Numbered from the stretch's first letter, positions 28,519-38,407 are shown. The stretch is 64,000 nt of DNA from Neoehrlichia mikurensis (GCF_019186785.1 NZ_CP066557.1:943334-1007333), one strand, 5' to 3'. A program made the numbers and translations. The notes: generated by a model not told the origin, from the letters alone.

Positions 28519-29835
28519 ATGTTAGAAGTAGCAATTATTGGGTTACCAAATGCCGGTAAGTCAACTTTATTTAATAGATTAATTGGTAAAAGGCTTGCTA
28601 TAGTTAGTGATATTCCAAATGTAACAAGGGATAGAAGAGAAAGCTATGTTAATTTATGTGGGTTAAAATTTAAAATTATTGATACAGGAGGTATTGATAA
28701 TAGTGTTAAATTGTCGTATTTAATTATTGAACAAGTTAAATTAGCAATAAAGTCTGCTAATGTTATATTTTTTGTTGTTGATGCTAAGGAAAATTGTAAT
28801 AACAAAGTTACAAATTTGGCGAAGTGGTTGCGAAAATTAACAAATAAACCAATAATACTTATTGCTAATAAATGTGAAAGTGATAAAAAGTGTTATCCGG
28901 TAGATTACTTAGAATATTTTAATTTTATTGGTCCAGTATACATATCAGCTGAACATAATTTAGGTATGGCAGATTTATATGATGCCTTAACATCAGTATG
29001 CAAAGAAAGTGATTTTGAAAAAGAAAGAGTTCAAGCTATAAAAGTTTCTATAGTTGGCCAACCAAATGTTGGTAAATCAACTTTAATAAATACTCTTCTA
29101 AATGATAACAGACTGATTACAGATAGTGAAGCAGGAACTACTCGTGATGCTATAGATGTAACTTATTATTATAAAGGAAAAAAATTTATATTAGTTGATA
29201 CAGCTGGTATGCGTAAAAAATCAAAAGTAGTCGAAAGTATAGAAACTTTTTCTAATAGATCATCTATATCATCAATTGTGAAATCAGATATTATTATTCT
29301 AATAGTTGATTTTATTCTAGGAATTAGTCAACAAGATTTAGCTATTGCAGAAATTGCTATACAAAAAGGCAAACCACTTATTATAGCATTAAATAAATTG
29401 GATTTAATTGATGTGCCAATTGAAAAAGAGAAATTAAGGGATATTATTCAGCAAAATAATAAAATTGATTTTAAAGTTCCAATTATAGAAATTTCTGCTC
29501 TTAAAAATGTTAATTGTAATAAAGTACTTGATAAATGTTTAGAAATTTATGATGTTATTAATAAACGTGTTAGTACTTCAGAACTTAATAGATGGTTATC
29601 TTTAACAGTAAGTCATCATTCTCCACCTTTACACAATGGGAAAAAAGTTAAATTAAAATATATTACACAAATTAGTGTTATGCCATTAGTATTTATAATA
29701 TTGACAAATGTAGAAGAAGTTGATGCAACTTATCAAAAATATTTAAAAAATAGCTTGACGAAGTCTTTTTTTTATGAGGTACCTATAAAAATTTTTTTAA
29801 AAAAAAATCATAATCCATATATTAATAATAAATAA
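28519..29835 (+). CDS. der: Ribosome-assembly GTPase Der (EngA)
   Basis: Double-GTPase needed for 50S subunit maturation. The first G domain has GLPNAGKST (P-loop, residues about 8-16), DTGG and NKCESD; the second has GQPNVGKST near 180, DTAG and NKLD near 294-297; a KH-like domain fills the C-terminus from about 350. At 438 aa it is complete. I chose the ATG at 28519 over the TTG three bases earlier. The gene sits inside the 1.8-kb segment between the two 656-bp inverted repeats, and a degraded copy of its second switch region follows it. Confidence 0.97.
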   Translation: MLEVAIIGLPNAGKSTLFNRLIGKRLAIVSDIPNVTRDRRESYVNLCGLKFKIIDTGGIDNSVKLSYLIIEQVKLAIKSANVIFFVVDAKENCNNKVTNLAKWLRKLTNKPIILIANKCESDKKCYPVDYLEYFNFIGPVYISAEHNLGMADLYDALTSVCKESDFEKERVQAIKVSIVGQPNVGKSTLINTLLNDNRLITDSEAGTTRDAIDVTYYYKGKKFILVDTAGMRKKSKVVESIETFSNRSSISSIVKSDIIILIVDFILGISQQDLAIAEIAIQKGKPLIIALNKLDLIDVPIEKEKLRDIIQQNNKIDFKVPIIEISALKNVNCNKVLDKCLEIYDVINKRVSTSELNRWLSLTVSHHSPPLHNGKKVKLKYITQISVMPLVFIILTNVEEVDATYQKYLKNSLTKSFFYEVPIKIFLKKNHNPYINNK

Positions 29836-30071
29836 TCCAACAAATGTATATCAACATTTTTATTTATTGATACTGTGAGTATGTATAAAAAATCAAAAGT
29901 AGTTAAAAATATAGAAACTTTTTCTAATAAATCAATTGTAAAATCATAATCTTTCAATTGTATTATAAAATGAATAAATGCATATTATCCATTAGTTTAT
30001 TATATAAAAATATATTATTTATAAATCATAAATAAGCATATTAATATATTTTTTGCAGTAGGGGATAAAAT
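29836..30071. other. Spacer after der with decayed der fragment
   Basis: It contains a mutated partial copy of der (29865-29948) and AT-rich sequence up to the edge of the inverted repeat. Confidence 0.6.
29865..29948 (+). pseudogene. Decayed fragment of der
   Basis: It translates as DTVSMYKKSKVVKNIETFSNKSIVKS, then stop, matching DTAGMRKKSKVVESIETFSNRSSISSIVKS of the second G domain (29192-29288), with a short in-frame deletion and several substitutions. Same orientation as der, about 670 bp from the source. Not functional. Confidence 0.85.
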
Positions 30072-30727
30072 TATAGCTTATAATAAGCAATGTATAACAC
30101 AATACATTATTTTTAATTCACAAATTATTTTGTTAATTCAAGCTAATATTACTTACTTTGTTCTCATATATAAGATCAAAAGATATATTATATTTATTTT
30201 TTATATATTTTCATTTAGGTGATTGATAAATTAGTGCATTATAAGTCAGAATAAATTTATTGAATATGAAATATTATTGTTACTATCCTTTACTAATCTA
30301 TAGAAATATAATAGCTTTCATATTATTATAATTCTTATATCAAAATGTAAATTATGTGTATATGATGCAAAATCACTGTAATGCCATTTTAGTATTATCT
30401 GATGGCAAATATTTTTGTGGACAATCAATAGGATCAAAAAATGATGCTATTGGAGAAATATGCTTCACTACTGGTATGACTGGTTATCAACATACAATCA
30501 CTGATCCATCATTTGCAAATCAAATTATTATATTTACATTCCCACATATTGGTAACGTAGGTATCAATCATATAGATAATGAACATAATACAATATTAGC
30601 AAAAGGAATTATTGTAAGAGAAATATCAGAACATTCTCATGTGTTATCTTATATGAATTTAAACTCATGGATGCAAATTAATAATTTTACCGGTATATCT
30701 GGTGTAGATACTAGAGCCTTAACTATA
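30072..30727 (+). repeat. 656-bp inverted repeat, partial carA copy
   Basis: Inverted copy of 27617-28272, lying between der and gpmI. It brings 284 bp of carA upstream sequence plus 124 codons. The edges are TATAGCTTATAA at one end and TTAACTATA at the other. Confidence 0.95.
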
Positions 30728-30730
30728 TAA
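30356..30730 (+). pseudogene. Truncated carA copy, 124 codons
   Basis: Identical to the first 124 residues of CarA (through GVDTRALTI), then a stop at the repeat edge. It holds only part of the N-terminal domain and no glutaminase, so it cannot act as CarA. It keeps the original start codon and the upstream sequence, so it may be transcribed and translated. The lack of mutations points to a recent copy or gene conversion. Confidence 0.93.
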
Positions 30731-30763
30731 CTTTATTAATTTTATTATATTGATGTATTAAAT

Positions 30764-32269
30764 TTACATTTTCTGTATTAATGATTCTCCTGTCATTTCT
30801 ATTGGTTGTTTAATTTGTAATAATTCTAATATTGTAGGAGATACATCACACAATCTGCCATTTTTTAAGGTAATTTTTTTATTGTAATTACATATTATGA
30901 ATGGAACACTATTAGTAGTATGTGCTGTATATGGCATTTTGTTTGCAGAATCAAACATCTCTTCTGCATTTCCATGATCAGCAGTAATGACTAATATGTA
31001 GTTATTTTTTTTAATAGATTTTAGTATTTTACCTAAACATATATCAATAGTAGCAATTGCTTTTCTTGTTGCTTCAATATTTCCTGTATGTCCTACCATA
31101 TCTGCATTTGCATAATTTACTATAATAAGAGAATATTTTTTTAGGTTAATACTACTTATTAAATGATCTGTTACTTCATATGCTGACATTTCAGGTTTTA
31201 GGTCATAAGTTAATACTTTTGGTGATGGAATAATAATTCTTTCTTCATTTTTAAAAAGCTCTTCTCTACCACCATTGAAAAAGAAAGTAACATGTGCAAA
31301 TTTTTCAGTTTCAGCGAGCCTTAGCTGAAATAAGTTATGATTTGATATTATTTCTCCTAGGGTATTTTGTATATTGTGTTTAGGGAATAAGCAAGGAATG
31401 TTGATATTTTTTGAGTACTGTATCATGCCTAAAATATTGCTTATGTGAATATGCTTAGAAGGCTTGATATGGTTTGTGATCATATTGATTATTTGTATGA
31501 TTCTGTCGCTACGAAAATTTGTTATTAATATACCATCATCGGGATTAAGACCACAGTAGTTACTGATTATAGATGGTGGTATAAATTCATCAGTGATTCC
31601 GGATGCATAGTAACTATTTATTGCTAATATTGCATCATTATATTTCTCCCCTTGTGAGAAAGCTATAGCATTATAAGCCTTTTCAGTTCTATCTAGGCGA
31701 TTATCTCTGTCCATTGCATAATAACGACCACTAATAGTTGCAATGTATACATTATTATATTGGCGAATATGCTCATTTAATATATTAATGTACTTCTTTG
31801 CTGAAGATGGAAGTGTATCTCTACCATCGAGAAATGCATGTATAAATACTTTTATGTGTGATGTTGCAAGTACTGTTATAAGGGTTAGCATATGACTTTG
31901 TAAAGAGTGTACTCCACCATCGGATAGTAATCCAATAATATGGCAAGCGCTTTTTTTACTTTTAATTTTATTTATAAATGACAATAAGTTGCTATTTTGC
32001 TGAATATTATGTATTTCAGTATTAATTCTGTGTAAATCTTGTAAAATAATTCTACCACTTCCTAAATTAATATGTCCAACTTCTGAATTTCCAATTTGAC
32101 CTTCTGGCAAGCCTACATCTACACCGCTTGTTATTAAATTACTTCTTGGATATTGTGAAATAATATTATTCCAAAAAGGCTTATAAGTAGTACCAATAGC
32201 ATCGTATTTGTTATTATTTCCATTACCCCAGCCATCTAATATACATAAAACTACACTATTACTTACCAT
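30764..32269 (-). CDS. gpmI: 2,3-bisphosphoglycerate-independent phosphoglycerate mutase GpmI
   Basis: Interconverts 3- and 2-phosphoglycerate; a Mn-dependent alkaline-phosphatase-superfamily enzyme. Seen in order: metal site DGWGNG (residue about 11), phospho-serine segment [17 protein letters not shown] (Ser near 63), SDGGVHS, DGRDTLP, NFRSDR, then metal ligands in [12 protein letters not shown] and ADHGNAEEM and the final [10 protein letters not shown]. At 501 aa it is complete. In Ehrlichia this serves gluconeogenic flux rather than sugar catabolism. Its stop is 34 bp from the partial carA copy, so the duplication landed just beyond its 3' end. Confidence 0.97.
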   Translation of the reverse strand: MVSNSVVLCILDGWGNGNNNKYDAIGTTYKPFWNNIISQYPRSNLITSGVDVGLPEGQIGNSEVGHINLGSGRIILQDLHRINTEIHNIQQNSNLLSFINKIKSKKSACHIIGLLSDGGVHSLQSHMLTLITVLATSHIKVFIHAFLDGRDTLPSSAKKYINILNEHIRQYNNVYIATISGRYYAMDRDNRLDRTEKAYNAIAFSQGEKYNDAILAINSYYASGITDEFIPPSIISNYCGLNPDDGILITNFRSDRIIQIINMITNHIKPSKHIHISNILGMIQYSKNINIPCLFPKHNIQNTLGEIISNHNLFQLRLAETEKFAHVTFFFNGGREELFKNEERIIIPSPKVLTYDLKPEMSAYEVTDHLISSINLKKYSLIIVNYANADMVGHTGNIEATRKAIATIDICLGKILKSIKKNNYILVITADHGNAEEMFDSANKMPYTAHTTNSVPFIICNYNKKITLKNGRLCDVSPTILELLQIKQPIEMTGESLIQKM

Positions 32270-32862
32270 ACACTTAATTTGAGTATATCTTTGTTTATTA
32301 CTTATATCATGTAGGATTGTAGAGTAAATAATTTTTATTATTTACTATGTTATTACTTAAGTGTGCTACTTTATATTGATAAATTAATTCAATATAATAC
32401 TATTATATTAGGTGTGTTTTATGTGCTAAAAGAAATTATTAGTATCTAATAGCTTATGAATAATTTTTAGCATATAGCAACAATATATTGATAATTTATA
32501 ATGACATTTTACTAAGTAACCATTTTATTATTTCATATAAATAATTATAAAATTCAATGCATATAGATTATAAGGATATTTTATATATAACATAAGTTTT
32601 TAAGCTAGGTTTGTTTAGATTTATTTAAAGTGTTGTATATTACAATATATGCCATATTAAAGTGTGTTACTTAAATTTTTCAGCAATAGTAATCTCATGT
32701 ACTGGATATATAATTTTGCCATTTTTTATTATAAATCCAAAAGTATCTAGGTGATAAGTTCTTGTTGTTAAATTAATAGCAAAGCTTTTTTGTTTAATTA
32801 ATTAGTTGATTTATTCAAATAAGTTAGTTAATTATTATGAGTTGAGTTTTGTTGTAGTAAAG
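32270..32862. other. Spacer between divergent gpmI and the BamB-like gene
   Basis: It holds the TldD/PmbA relic (32667-32788). The first 390 bp are AT-rich and presumably hold promoters for both flanking genes; I could not single one out. Confidence 0.5.
32667..32788 (-). pseudogene. Relic of a TldD/PmbA-family gene (C-terminal end)
   Basis: The minus strand reads KQKSFAINLTTRTYHLDTFGFIIKNGKIIYPVHEITIAEKFK then stop. The second half resembles the C-terminal GFWIENGEIxYPVxEITIAGNLK motif of TldD/PmbA metalloprotease-like proteins. An in-frame stop precedes it and no start is present. No intact pmbA or tldD lies in the window, so it is either a decayed orthologue or a partial copy of one elsewhere. 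Confidence 0.7.
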
Positions 32863-34071
32863 ATGCGGTTTGTAGTAATATTTTTTATTTTTTTATGTTT
32901 TCTGTTGAATGATGTACTTTGTGCTGACATTAATAAAGCGGATTTATTATTGCAGCCTAAAAAAGATGTTTTGATAAATAAGCATGCTGAATATTTAAAT
33001 TCTGGAGTAGATTTTAGTAAAATAAAAACATTTTTATTAGATGGTAAACAAGTTGCCTCTAGTATTATCATTGATAATGGAATTATTATTTTAAATGATT
33101 CAGGTGAGTTATATTATATAAATGATCAAAATCCAAAGGATATCCTCTGGCATTTAAGTTTAACAAATGCTCCTAAAATATATAGCGGTGGGCTAGCATA
33201 TTCCTTTAATAAGTTATTATATACCAAGGGTGTTATATTATGCATAGTAGATAATGTTTTATATGGCATAGATGTAAGCCATTCAAATATAATATGGAAG
33301 CAAGTTTTGAGAAATATTGTTGATGGTAATCCTGTAATAATTAATGATGGCAAGAATGTTGCTGTGCTGACTGCAGATAATTATTTATTTGTTTTTAATA
33401 TTAATGATGGGAAGTTGTTATGGTCTTATCAAGGTGTGTCATCGGATATTAAAAAGATGAGTTCATTATCTCCAGCTTTTAATGTTAAAAATAATATTTT
33501 AACATTATTGCTGCCGAATGGTAATGTAGTAGCTTTAAATTCTTATAATGGAAGTAAAATATGGGATTTGGTGTTAAGTAAAAATAATTTGAGTATTGTT
33601 GATAGTATCTCAATTACACCAGTGACTAGCGAAGATGAGCTTTTAATTGTAAATCATGATCAAGATTTAGTGGATATCAATGTACTTTCTGGACAAATTA
33701 ATTGGGTAGAAAAACTTAATGTTAAGGTTGTTTCTCCAATAATTAATGAGAATGTTTTTATTATCACTAATGATGATGTATTGATTGCATTTAATATTAA
33801 GAATAAAGCTATTATGTGGAAATGCAATTTATTAAATAAAATACAAAAGAATATTGGTATTACAAAAAGAAATAAATGGTTTCCGCCTATTTTAGCAAGC
33901 GATAGTATATGGGTATTAAATGATAATGGATTTTTGTTGAAAATTAATTCTATATCAGGAGTTATAGAAAAAATTAATAATGTTCCGAGATCATCTTATC
34001 ATATGCCAATGATTGACAATTTATCAATGTATTTTATAACAAAAGAGCAAAAATTAGCTGTTATTTCTTAG
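32863..34071 (+). CDS. BamB-like PQQ beta-propeller protein
   Basis: The protein has an N-terminal signal peptide (MRFVVIFFIFLCFLLNDVLCA) and then repeated blades with the pattern ...GIDVSHSNIIWKQ, NINDGKLLWSY, NSYNGSKIWDL, VLSGQINWVE, NIKNKAIMWKC, typical of PQQ-type propellers. BamB is an outer-membrane assembly (BAM) factor of this type; in many proteobacteria bamB is next to der, and here der is 3 kb away with gpmI between, which supports the call. I used the ATG at 32863 rather than 32806 because it places the signal peptide at the N-terminus (402 aa). No lipobox is visible, unlike E. coli BamB. The stop is 13 bp before lpdA. Confidence 0.8.
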   Translation: MRFVVIFFIFLCFLLNDVLCADINKADLLLQPKKDVLINKHAEYLNSGVDFSKIKTFLLDGKQVASSIIIDNGIIILNDSGELYYINDQNPKDILWHLSLTNAPKIYSGGLAYSFNKLLYTKGVILCIVDNVLYGIDVSHSNIIWKQVLRNIVDGNPVIINDGKNVAVLTADNYLFVFNINDGKLLWSYQGVSSDIKKMSSLSPAFNVKNNILTLLLPNGNVVALNSYNGSKIWDLVLSKNNLSIVDSISITPVTSEDELLIVNHDQDLVDINVLSGQINWVEKLNVKVVSPIINENVFIITNDDVLIAFNIKNKAIMWKCNLLNKIQKNIGITKRNKWFPPILASDSIWVLNDNGFLLKINSISGVIEKINNVPRSSYHMPMIDNLSMYFITKEQKLAVIS

Positions 34072-34084
34072 TAGTGGTATAACA

Positions 34085-35494
34085 ATGGAAAAATATGATG
34101 TTATTATAGTAGGTGGTGGACCAGGTGGTTATAAATGTGCAATTCGTGCATCGCAATTAGGATTAAAAGTTGCATGCATAGATAAAAATCATTTACTAGG
34201 AGGTACGTGCTTAAGAGTTGGATGTATACCATCAAAAGCATTACTAGATTTCTCTTATAAATATTATAGTGCTAAACATCATTTATCAGAATTTGGGGTA
34301 GTTGTTGATAATGTAAAATTTGATTTACATAAAGCAGTTGAAATTAAAGATCGAGCAATTCAAGATTTAAGTAGAGGGATTGAGTTTTTATTTTCTCATA
34401 ATAAAATTAAGAGATTTTATGGTACTGCTAAGATAGTACCGACATCATCAGGTAATTTTACTATAAAAATAATTAATGAAGAAGGTGGTTTAGAAGAAGT
34501 TTTATCCAAGAATGTAGTAATTGCTACAGGGTCTTATCCTTCTACTTTGCCTAATATTAATATTGATGAAGAAAATATTATATCTTCTAATTCTGCATTA
34601 AGTATAAATAAGTTACCGAAAAGATTGGCAGTTATAGGAGGGGGAGTTATAGGTATTGAGATGTCATCAGTATGGAATAGATTAGGTACTGAGGTAACGG
34701 TTATTGAATATACAAATCAAATTATTGCTAGTATGGATAGTGATATTAGTAAGGGTTTAATGAATAGCTTAAAGAAGTCAGGAATAAATTTTTGTATGTC
34801 ATCTAAGGTAATATCTGTAAATTATAAGAATAATTGTCTTATTGTAGAGTATGAATCTTTAACAGATAATAAAGTGAATATTTTAGAAGTTGATAAGGTA
34901 CTTGTTGCTGTTGGAAGACAGCCCTATACTGAAAATTTAATAGATGAGGGTATTATAGCAAAAAATGATAAAGGGTTTATTATAGTCAATGATAGGTTTG
35001 AAACTAATATTGAAGGAATATTCGCTATAGGAGATGTGATTGGTGGGTTAATGCTTGCTCATAAAGCAGAAAAAGAGGGACATGTTGTTGCAGAGTTAAT
35101 AGCAGGACATCATTCTTATGTAGATTATGATGTTATACCTAATGTAGTATATACGCATCCTGCTGCTGCATCTTTAGGTAAAACAGAAGATTATCTCAAG
35201 AGTATAAATTATGATTATAATGTTGGAAAGAGTAATTTTTCAGCTAATGGAAGAGCAAGGATTACTGGTGAGGATGAGGGATTTGTTAAGGTTTTAACTT
35301 GTAAAAAAACAGATACTATTATAGGTGTACATATTTTGGGAACGTATGCTGATACTATGATTAATGAAGCAGTTGTTGCTATGACTTATAAAGCATCATC
35401 TGAGGATATTTATCATATTTGTCATTCTCATCCAGATGTTAATGAAGTATTTAAAGATGCTTGTGAGGTAGCATTTTTAAAGTATAAAAAGTAA
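34085..35494 (+). CDS. lpdA: Dihydrolipoyl dehydrogenase (E3)
   Basis: FAD enzyme that reoxidises lipoamide in 2-oxoacid dehydrogenase complexes. It has the N-terminal FAD site VGGGPGGYKCA, redox disulfide C42/C47 (GGTCLRVGC), NAD site IGGGVIGIE near 184-192, second FAD motif FAIGDVIGG near 315, and the C-terminal catalytic pair H449 and E454 (HSHPDVNE). 469 aa, complete. Ehrlichia genomes usually carry more than one lpd gene, so which complex this one serves is not shown. It follows the BamB-like gene closely and ends in a hairpin. Confidence 0.96.
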   Translation: MEKYDVIIVGGGPGGYKCAIRASQLGLKVACIDKNHLLGGTCLRVGCIPSKALLDFSYKYYSAKHHLSEFGVVVDNVKFDLHKAVEIKDRAIQDLSRGIEFLFSHNKIKRFYGTAKIVPTSSGNFTIKIINEEGGLEEVLSKNVVIATGSYPSTLPNINIDEENIISSNSALSINKLPKRLAVIGGGVIGIEMSSVWNRLGTEVTVIEYTNQIIASMDSDISKGLMNSLKKSGINFCMSSKVISVNYKNNCLIVEYESLTDNKVNILEVDKVLVAVGRQPYTENLIDEGIIAKNDKGFIIVNDRFETNIEGIFAIGDVIGGLMLAHKAEKEGHVVAELIAGHHSYVDYDVIPNVVYTHPAAASLGKTEDYLKSINYDYNVGKSNFSANGRARITGEDEGFVKVLTCKKTDTIIGVHILGTYADTMINEAVVAMTYKASSEDIYHICHSHPDVNEVFKDACEVAFLKYKK

Positions 35495-35510
35495 AAGTAT
35501 TCTACTTTTA
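35492..35510 (+). terminator. Hairpin at the lpdA stop codon
   Basis: TAAAAGTA, loop TTC, TACTTTTA: a perfect 8-bp stem with a 3-nt loop that starts with the stop codon itself and is followed by GAATTTTG. A likely intrinsic terminator, though all pairs but two are A-T. Confidence 0.6.
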
Positions 35511-36068
35511 GAATTTTGCATATAAGTGAATATATGTATTTTAAATAACTAATCTTGATATGTAATAAAAGTAAAAAGTTATAAGTTAAAAATAACATGT
35601 CCTAATTATAATAATATTTTATATTAAGATTTAGTAGTTACGGTTATGTGTGATTAGTATTTTAAAAAATAATGATGTATAACTACTGATTTTAACGTTA
35701 AATTCTAATGTAATATATAAAAAATGATGTGATATTTAAATATTAAAGTTATATTTTTAATGTATTGATAAAATATTTGTATTTAAATTTTTATACTACT
35801 AATTTTAGAAAATATATTTTAAATGTTATATGAGTATTTTTGATGTTATACATGTGAGCTATAATTTATATCTTTAATATAAATTAATATTACTAATTTT
35901 TTTATAAAAGCTTTTTTTAAAGTGTGCTTATATAATATGTATAAATGTTTAAATCATTTTTTAAAATTGCAATTTACTATGTATTAGTAATATTTAATTG
36001 AATTTGTAATAAATTGTTAATATTCTCATATGGAAAATAAGCTTTAAATATAATTATATGAAACAGGT
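35495..36068. other. Non-coding spacer between lpdA and the adaptor gene
   Basis: Apart from the hairpin at its left edge I see nothing: no open frame of interest, no clear remnant, strongly AT-rich. Confidence 0.5.
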
Positions 36069-37136
36069 ATGAGTATCTTCAGGTATGTATTAAAATTAAA
36101 ATTGCAATATAAGATTGTGTTATTACTGCTAGTATCAAGCTTTTGTTGGATTTGTAGTGGGTTGTTATTTCATAAAAAACCTGAAATAATGGATATTGAC
36201 AATAGTACTCCTTCTGTACGTGTACAAAAAAATTATTCCCAAAATAAAATAGTATATCGTTCTGTTGTTGGTGAAGTTGATGCATTGCAATTTGCGGAAA
36301 TTGTTTCAGAAGTTAGTGGAAAAGTAACAGATCTTTTTATTAATAATGGAGATGTGGTTAATAAGGATACAGTAATATTAAAAATAGAAGAAAATGATAA
36401 AGCAGAGCAGCTAAAACAAGCGCAAGCTATCTTAAAGCAGAGACAACTTGAATATGAAGCTATAAAATCATTATATAAAAAAGGCTATAAATCAGAAATG
36501 CAGAGTAGTGCATCTTTTAGTGCTCTTCAATCAGCTTATGCAGATGTAAAAAAAGCATATATTAATTTTGATAATACGAGAATAAAAGCCCCTTTTGCAG
36601 GCTATGTAGATAAGATTAATATTAAAGTTGGAAATTTTGTTAAATTAGGACAGGTAATTGCAAAGGTAGTTAATTTTCATCAATTTAAAATCATAATCAA
36701 TGTTTCTATTAGGGATGTAGAAAGGGTGCAGCTTAATTCACAATCTAATGTGATATTAAGTAATGGGAAAGTATTAAAAGGAATAGTTAGTTTTATTAGT
36801 AGAATTGCAAATCCACAAACTAAAACTTATACTATTGAAGTAACAGTGAAGAATGATAAAAATTATTTTGTTACACAAGGAATGATATCTAATGTTGAGT
36901 TGCCTGTAGGACAATTTAAAGCTCATAAGGTTTCATCATCTTTATTAAGTTTGAACGATATAGGAGAAATAGGATTAAAAGTTGTTAATGATGATGGAAG
37001 AGTTGAATTTATTGCAGTTGAGATTATTGATGATGATTCAAATGGTAATGTATGGGTTACAAATCTTCCTGAAGTAATAAATCTAATTACTTTAGGGCAT
37101 GAATATTTAAAAGTTGGTACAAAGTGTATATTATAG
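36069..37136 (+). CDS. RND efflux periplasmic adaptor (membrane fusion protein)
   Basis: The 355-aa protein has an N-terminal membrane anchor (residues about 14-32) and the membrane fusion protein order: first half of the lipoyl/barrel domain (ALQFAEIVSEVSGKVTDLFINNGDVVNKD), an alpha-helical hairpin at about 105-160 (KAEQLKQAQAILKQRQLEYEA), second lipoyl half (TRIKAPFAGYVDKINIKVGNFVKLGQVIAKV), then the beta-barrel with VILSNGKVLKGIVSFIS. It would link an inner-membrane RND pump to an outer membrane channel. No pump gene lies beside it here. Substrate unknown. Confidence 0.9.
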   Translation: MSIFRYVLKLKLQYKIVLLLLVSSFCWICSGLLFHKKPEIMDIDNSTPSVRVQKNYSQNKIVYRSVVGEVDALQFAEIVSEVSGKVTDLFINNGDVVNKDTVILKIEENDKAEQLKQAQAILKQRQLEYEAIKSLYKKGYKSEMQSSASFSALQSAYADVKKAYINFDNTRIKAPFAGYVDKINIKVGNFVKLGQVIAKVVNFHQFKIIINVSIRDVERVQLNSQSNVILSNGKVLKGIVSFISRIANPQTKTYTIEVTVKNDKNYFVTQGMISNVELPVGQFKAHKVSSSLLSLNDIGEIGLKVVNDDGRVEFIAVEIIDDDSNGNVWVTNLPEVINLITLGHEYLKVGTKCIL

Positions 37137-37350
37137 TACGGTGCTGTTATTAATAATTTAAAGGTTTTTTTATTTACTAACTTTAGGATACAAGTATGCG
37201 TTATCAATTTCTATTGGGAAGTGGATTTGTTAGGATTTACAAAAGATAATTTAGTATTGCATATTTATAAGTGTAAAACAAAATTATAAACTATATTGCA
37301 GTTTTATAAATTATGTTATACAATAAAGTATTAACTTTTTTGATAAAATA

Positions 37351-37596
37351 GTGGCGGTAAAAGAAGGGATTATAGAAGTTGAAGGTATAGTGGTTAAATT
37401 ATTGCGTGATGCAACTTTTATAGTAAAATTAAGTGATGGAAATGAGATTATAGCCCATGCTTCTGGTAAGATACGTAAAAGTAAAATACGTATTTTAATG
37501 CATGATAAGGTATTAATGGAAGTAAGTTCATACGGTATTGATAAAAGTGGTGTAGGTAAGGGTCGGATTACTAGAAGGCTTAAGGTTATAGATTAA
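37351..37596 (+). CDS. infA: Translation initiation factor IF-1
   Basis: 81-aa S1/OB-fold protein that assists IF-2 and IF-3 at the 30S A site. AVKEGIIEVEGIVVKLL, FIVKLSDGNEIIAHASGKIRKSKIRIL and the end KGRITRR are diagnostic. The start is GTG at 37351; no in-frame ATG would preserve the N-terminus. The stop lies 9 bp before the maf ATG, so the two are probably one transcript, an arrangement common in alphaproteobacteria. Confidence 0.97.
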   Translation: MAVKEGIIEVEGIVVKLLRDATFIVKLSDGNEIIAHASGKIRKSKIRILMHDKVLMEVSSYGIDKSGVGKGRITRRLKVID

Positions 37597-37605
37597 GCAT
37601 TGCAA

Positions 37606-38196
37606 ATGATAAAAATTAAAGATTTAATATTAGCATCTTCATCACGTCAGCGTATAGATTTATTAGAGCAAATAGGTGTATTGCCTGAAGAGGTTGTATT
37701 TTCAGAAATTGATGAATCTTATAATGATAAAGAGCTTCCTAAGGATTATTCTATTCGTATTGTAAAAAGTAAGGTTGAAAAAGTTAAATTCATGCATCCA
37801 AATAAATTTATATTAGGTGCAGATACTGTAGTTTGTTGTGGTAGAAGGATATTATTAAAAGCAAAAAATCAAGAACAAGCAATTCAATATATGAAGCTAT
37901 TGTCTGGTCGTAGACATCGTGTATATACTGCAATTTGTCTATATACACCTGAGAATAAATTTCATGTAAAAAGTGTAATGACAGTTGTAAAATTTAAACG
38001 TTTGTCTGAAAAAGAAATAGATTATTATATTAATCTTAAACAATGGTATGAAAAAGCTGGGGGATATAGTATACAAGGTTATGCAAGTGCTTTTATTGTA
38101 TGGATTAAAGGTTCTTATTCTTCAGTTGTAGGTCTTCCTTTACATGAAACTTACTGTCTTTTAAGTAGCTACTTTGATTTTAAATGTAATTCTTAA
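37606..38196 (+). CDS. maf: Maf family nucleotide pyrophosphatase
   Basis: Cytoplasmic Maf/Ham1-fold enzyme; family members hydrolyse non-canonical or canonical nucleoside triphosphates and influence septum formation when overproduced. ILASSSRQRIDLL near the N-terminus, FILGADTVVCCGRRIL in the centre and the C-terminal GGYSIQGYASAFI and SSVVGLPLHET are the family landmarks. 196 aa from the ATG at 37606; a TTG two codons earlier is possible. Directly behind infA. Confidence 0.93.
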   Translation: MIKIKDLILASSSRQRIDLLEQIGVLPEEVVFSEIDESYNDKELPKDYSIRIVKSKVEKVKFMHPNKFILGADTVVCCGRRILLKAKNQEQAIQYMKLLSGRRHRVYTAICLYTPENKFHVKSVMTVVKFKRLSEKEIDYYINLKQWYEKAGGYSIQGYASAFIVWIKGSYSSVVGLPLHETYCLLSSYFDFKCNS

Positions 38197-38365
38197 TTAC
38201 TATGATATAAGTAAGTGACATTATGTATAAAGCATGAAGTGCTTTGATTGTAAGTGAATTCTTTGCTGTTAAATTAATAATTTTATATAACACTACTTGA
38301 TTGTTTATGTAATAGTTATTTTTTATTTAAAATGTTGATAACAAAAATATTCCTTGCTAGTATAT

Positions 38366-38407
38366 ATTAGCATTTATAGTTCTATATTTTATAGCTGTAA
38401 TGCTAAT
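38366..38407 (+). promoter_or_regulatory. Hairpin in the rpsB leader
   Basis: ATTAGCATT at 38366-38374 and AATGCTAAT at 38399-38407 form a perfect 9-bp stem, with further pairing (TATAG/CTATA) possible inside the loop. It lies 79 nt before the rpsB start. Ribosomal protein S2 represses its own mRNA leader in other bacteria, so a regulatory structure is plausible, but the role is inferred only from position. Confidence 0.4.

Noticed and set aside
30356-30730. Second functional carA
   Set aside because: Stops after 124 residues at the repeat edge and lacks the glutaminase domain, so listed as a pseudogene.
37195-37250. Short ATG-led frame (MRYQFLLGSGFVRIYKR) after the adaptor gene
   Set aside because: Only 17 codons or fewer, no ribosome binding site or conservation evidence.
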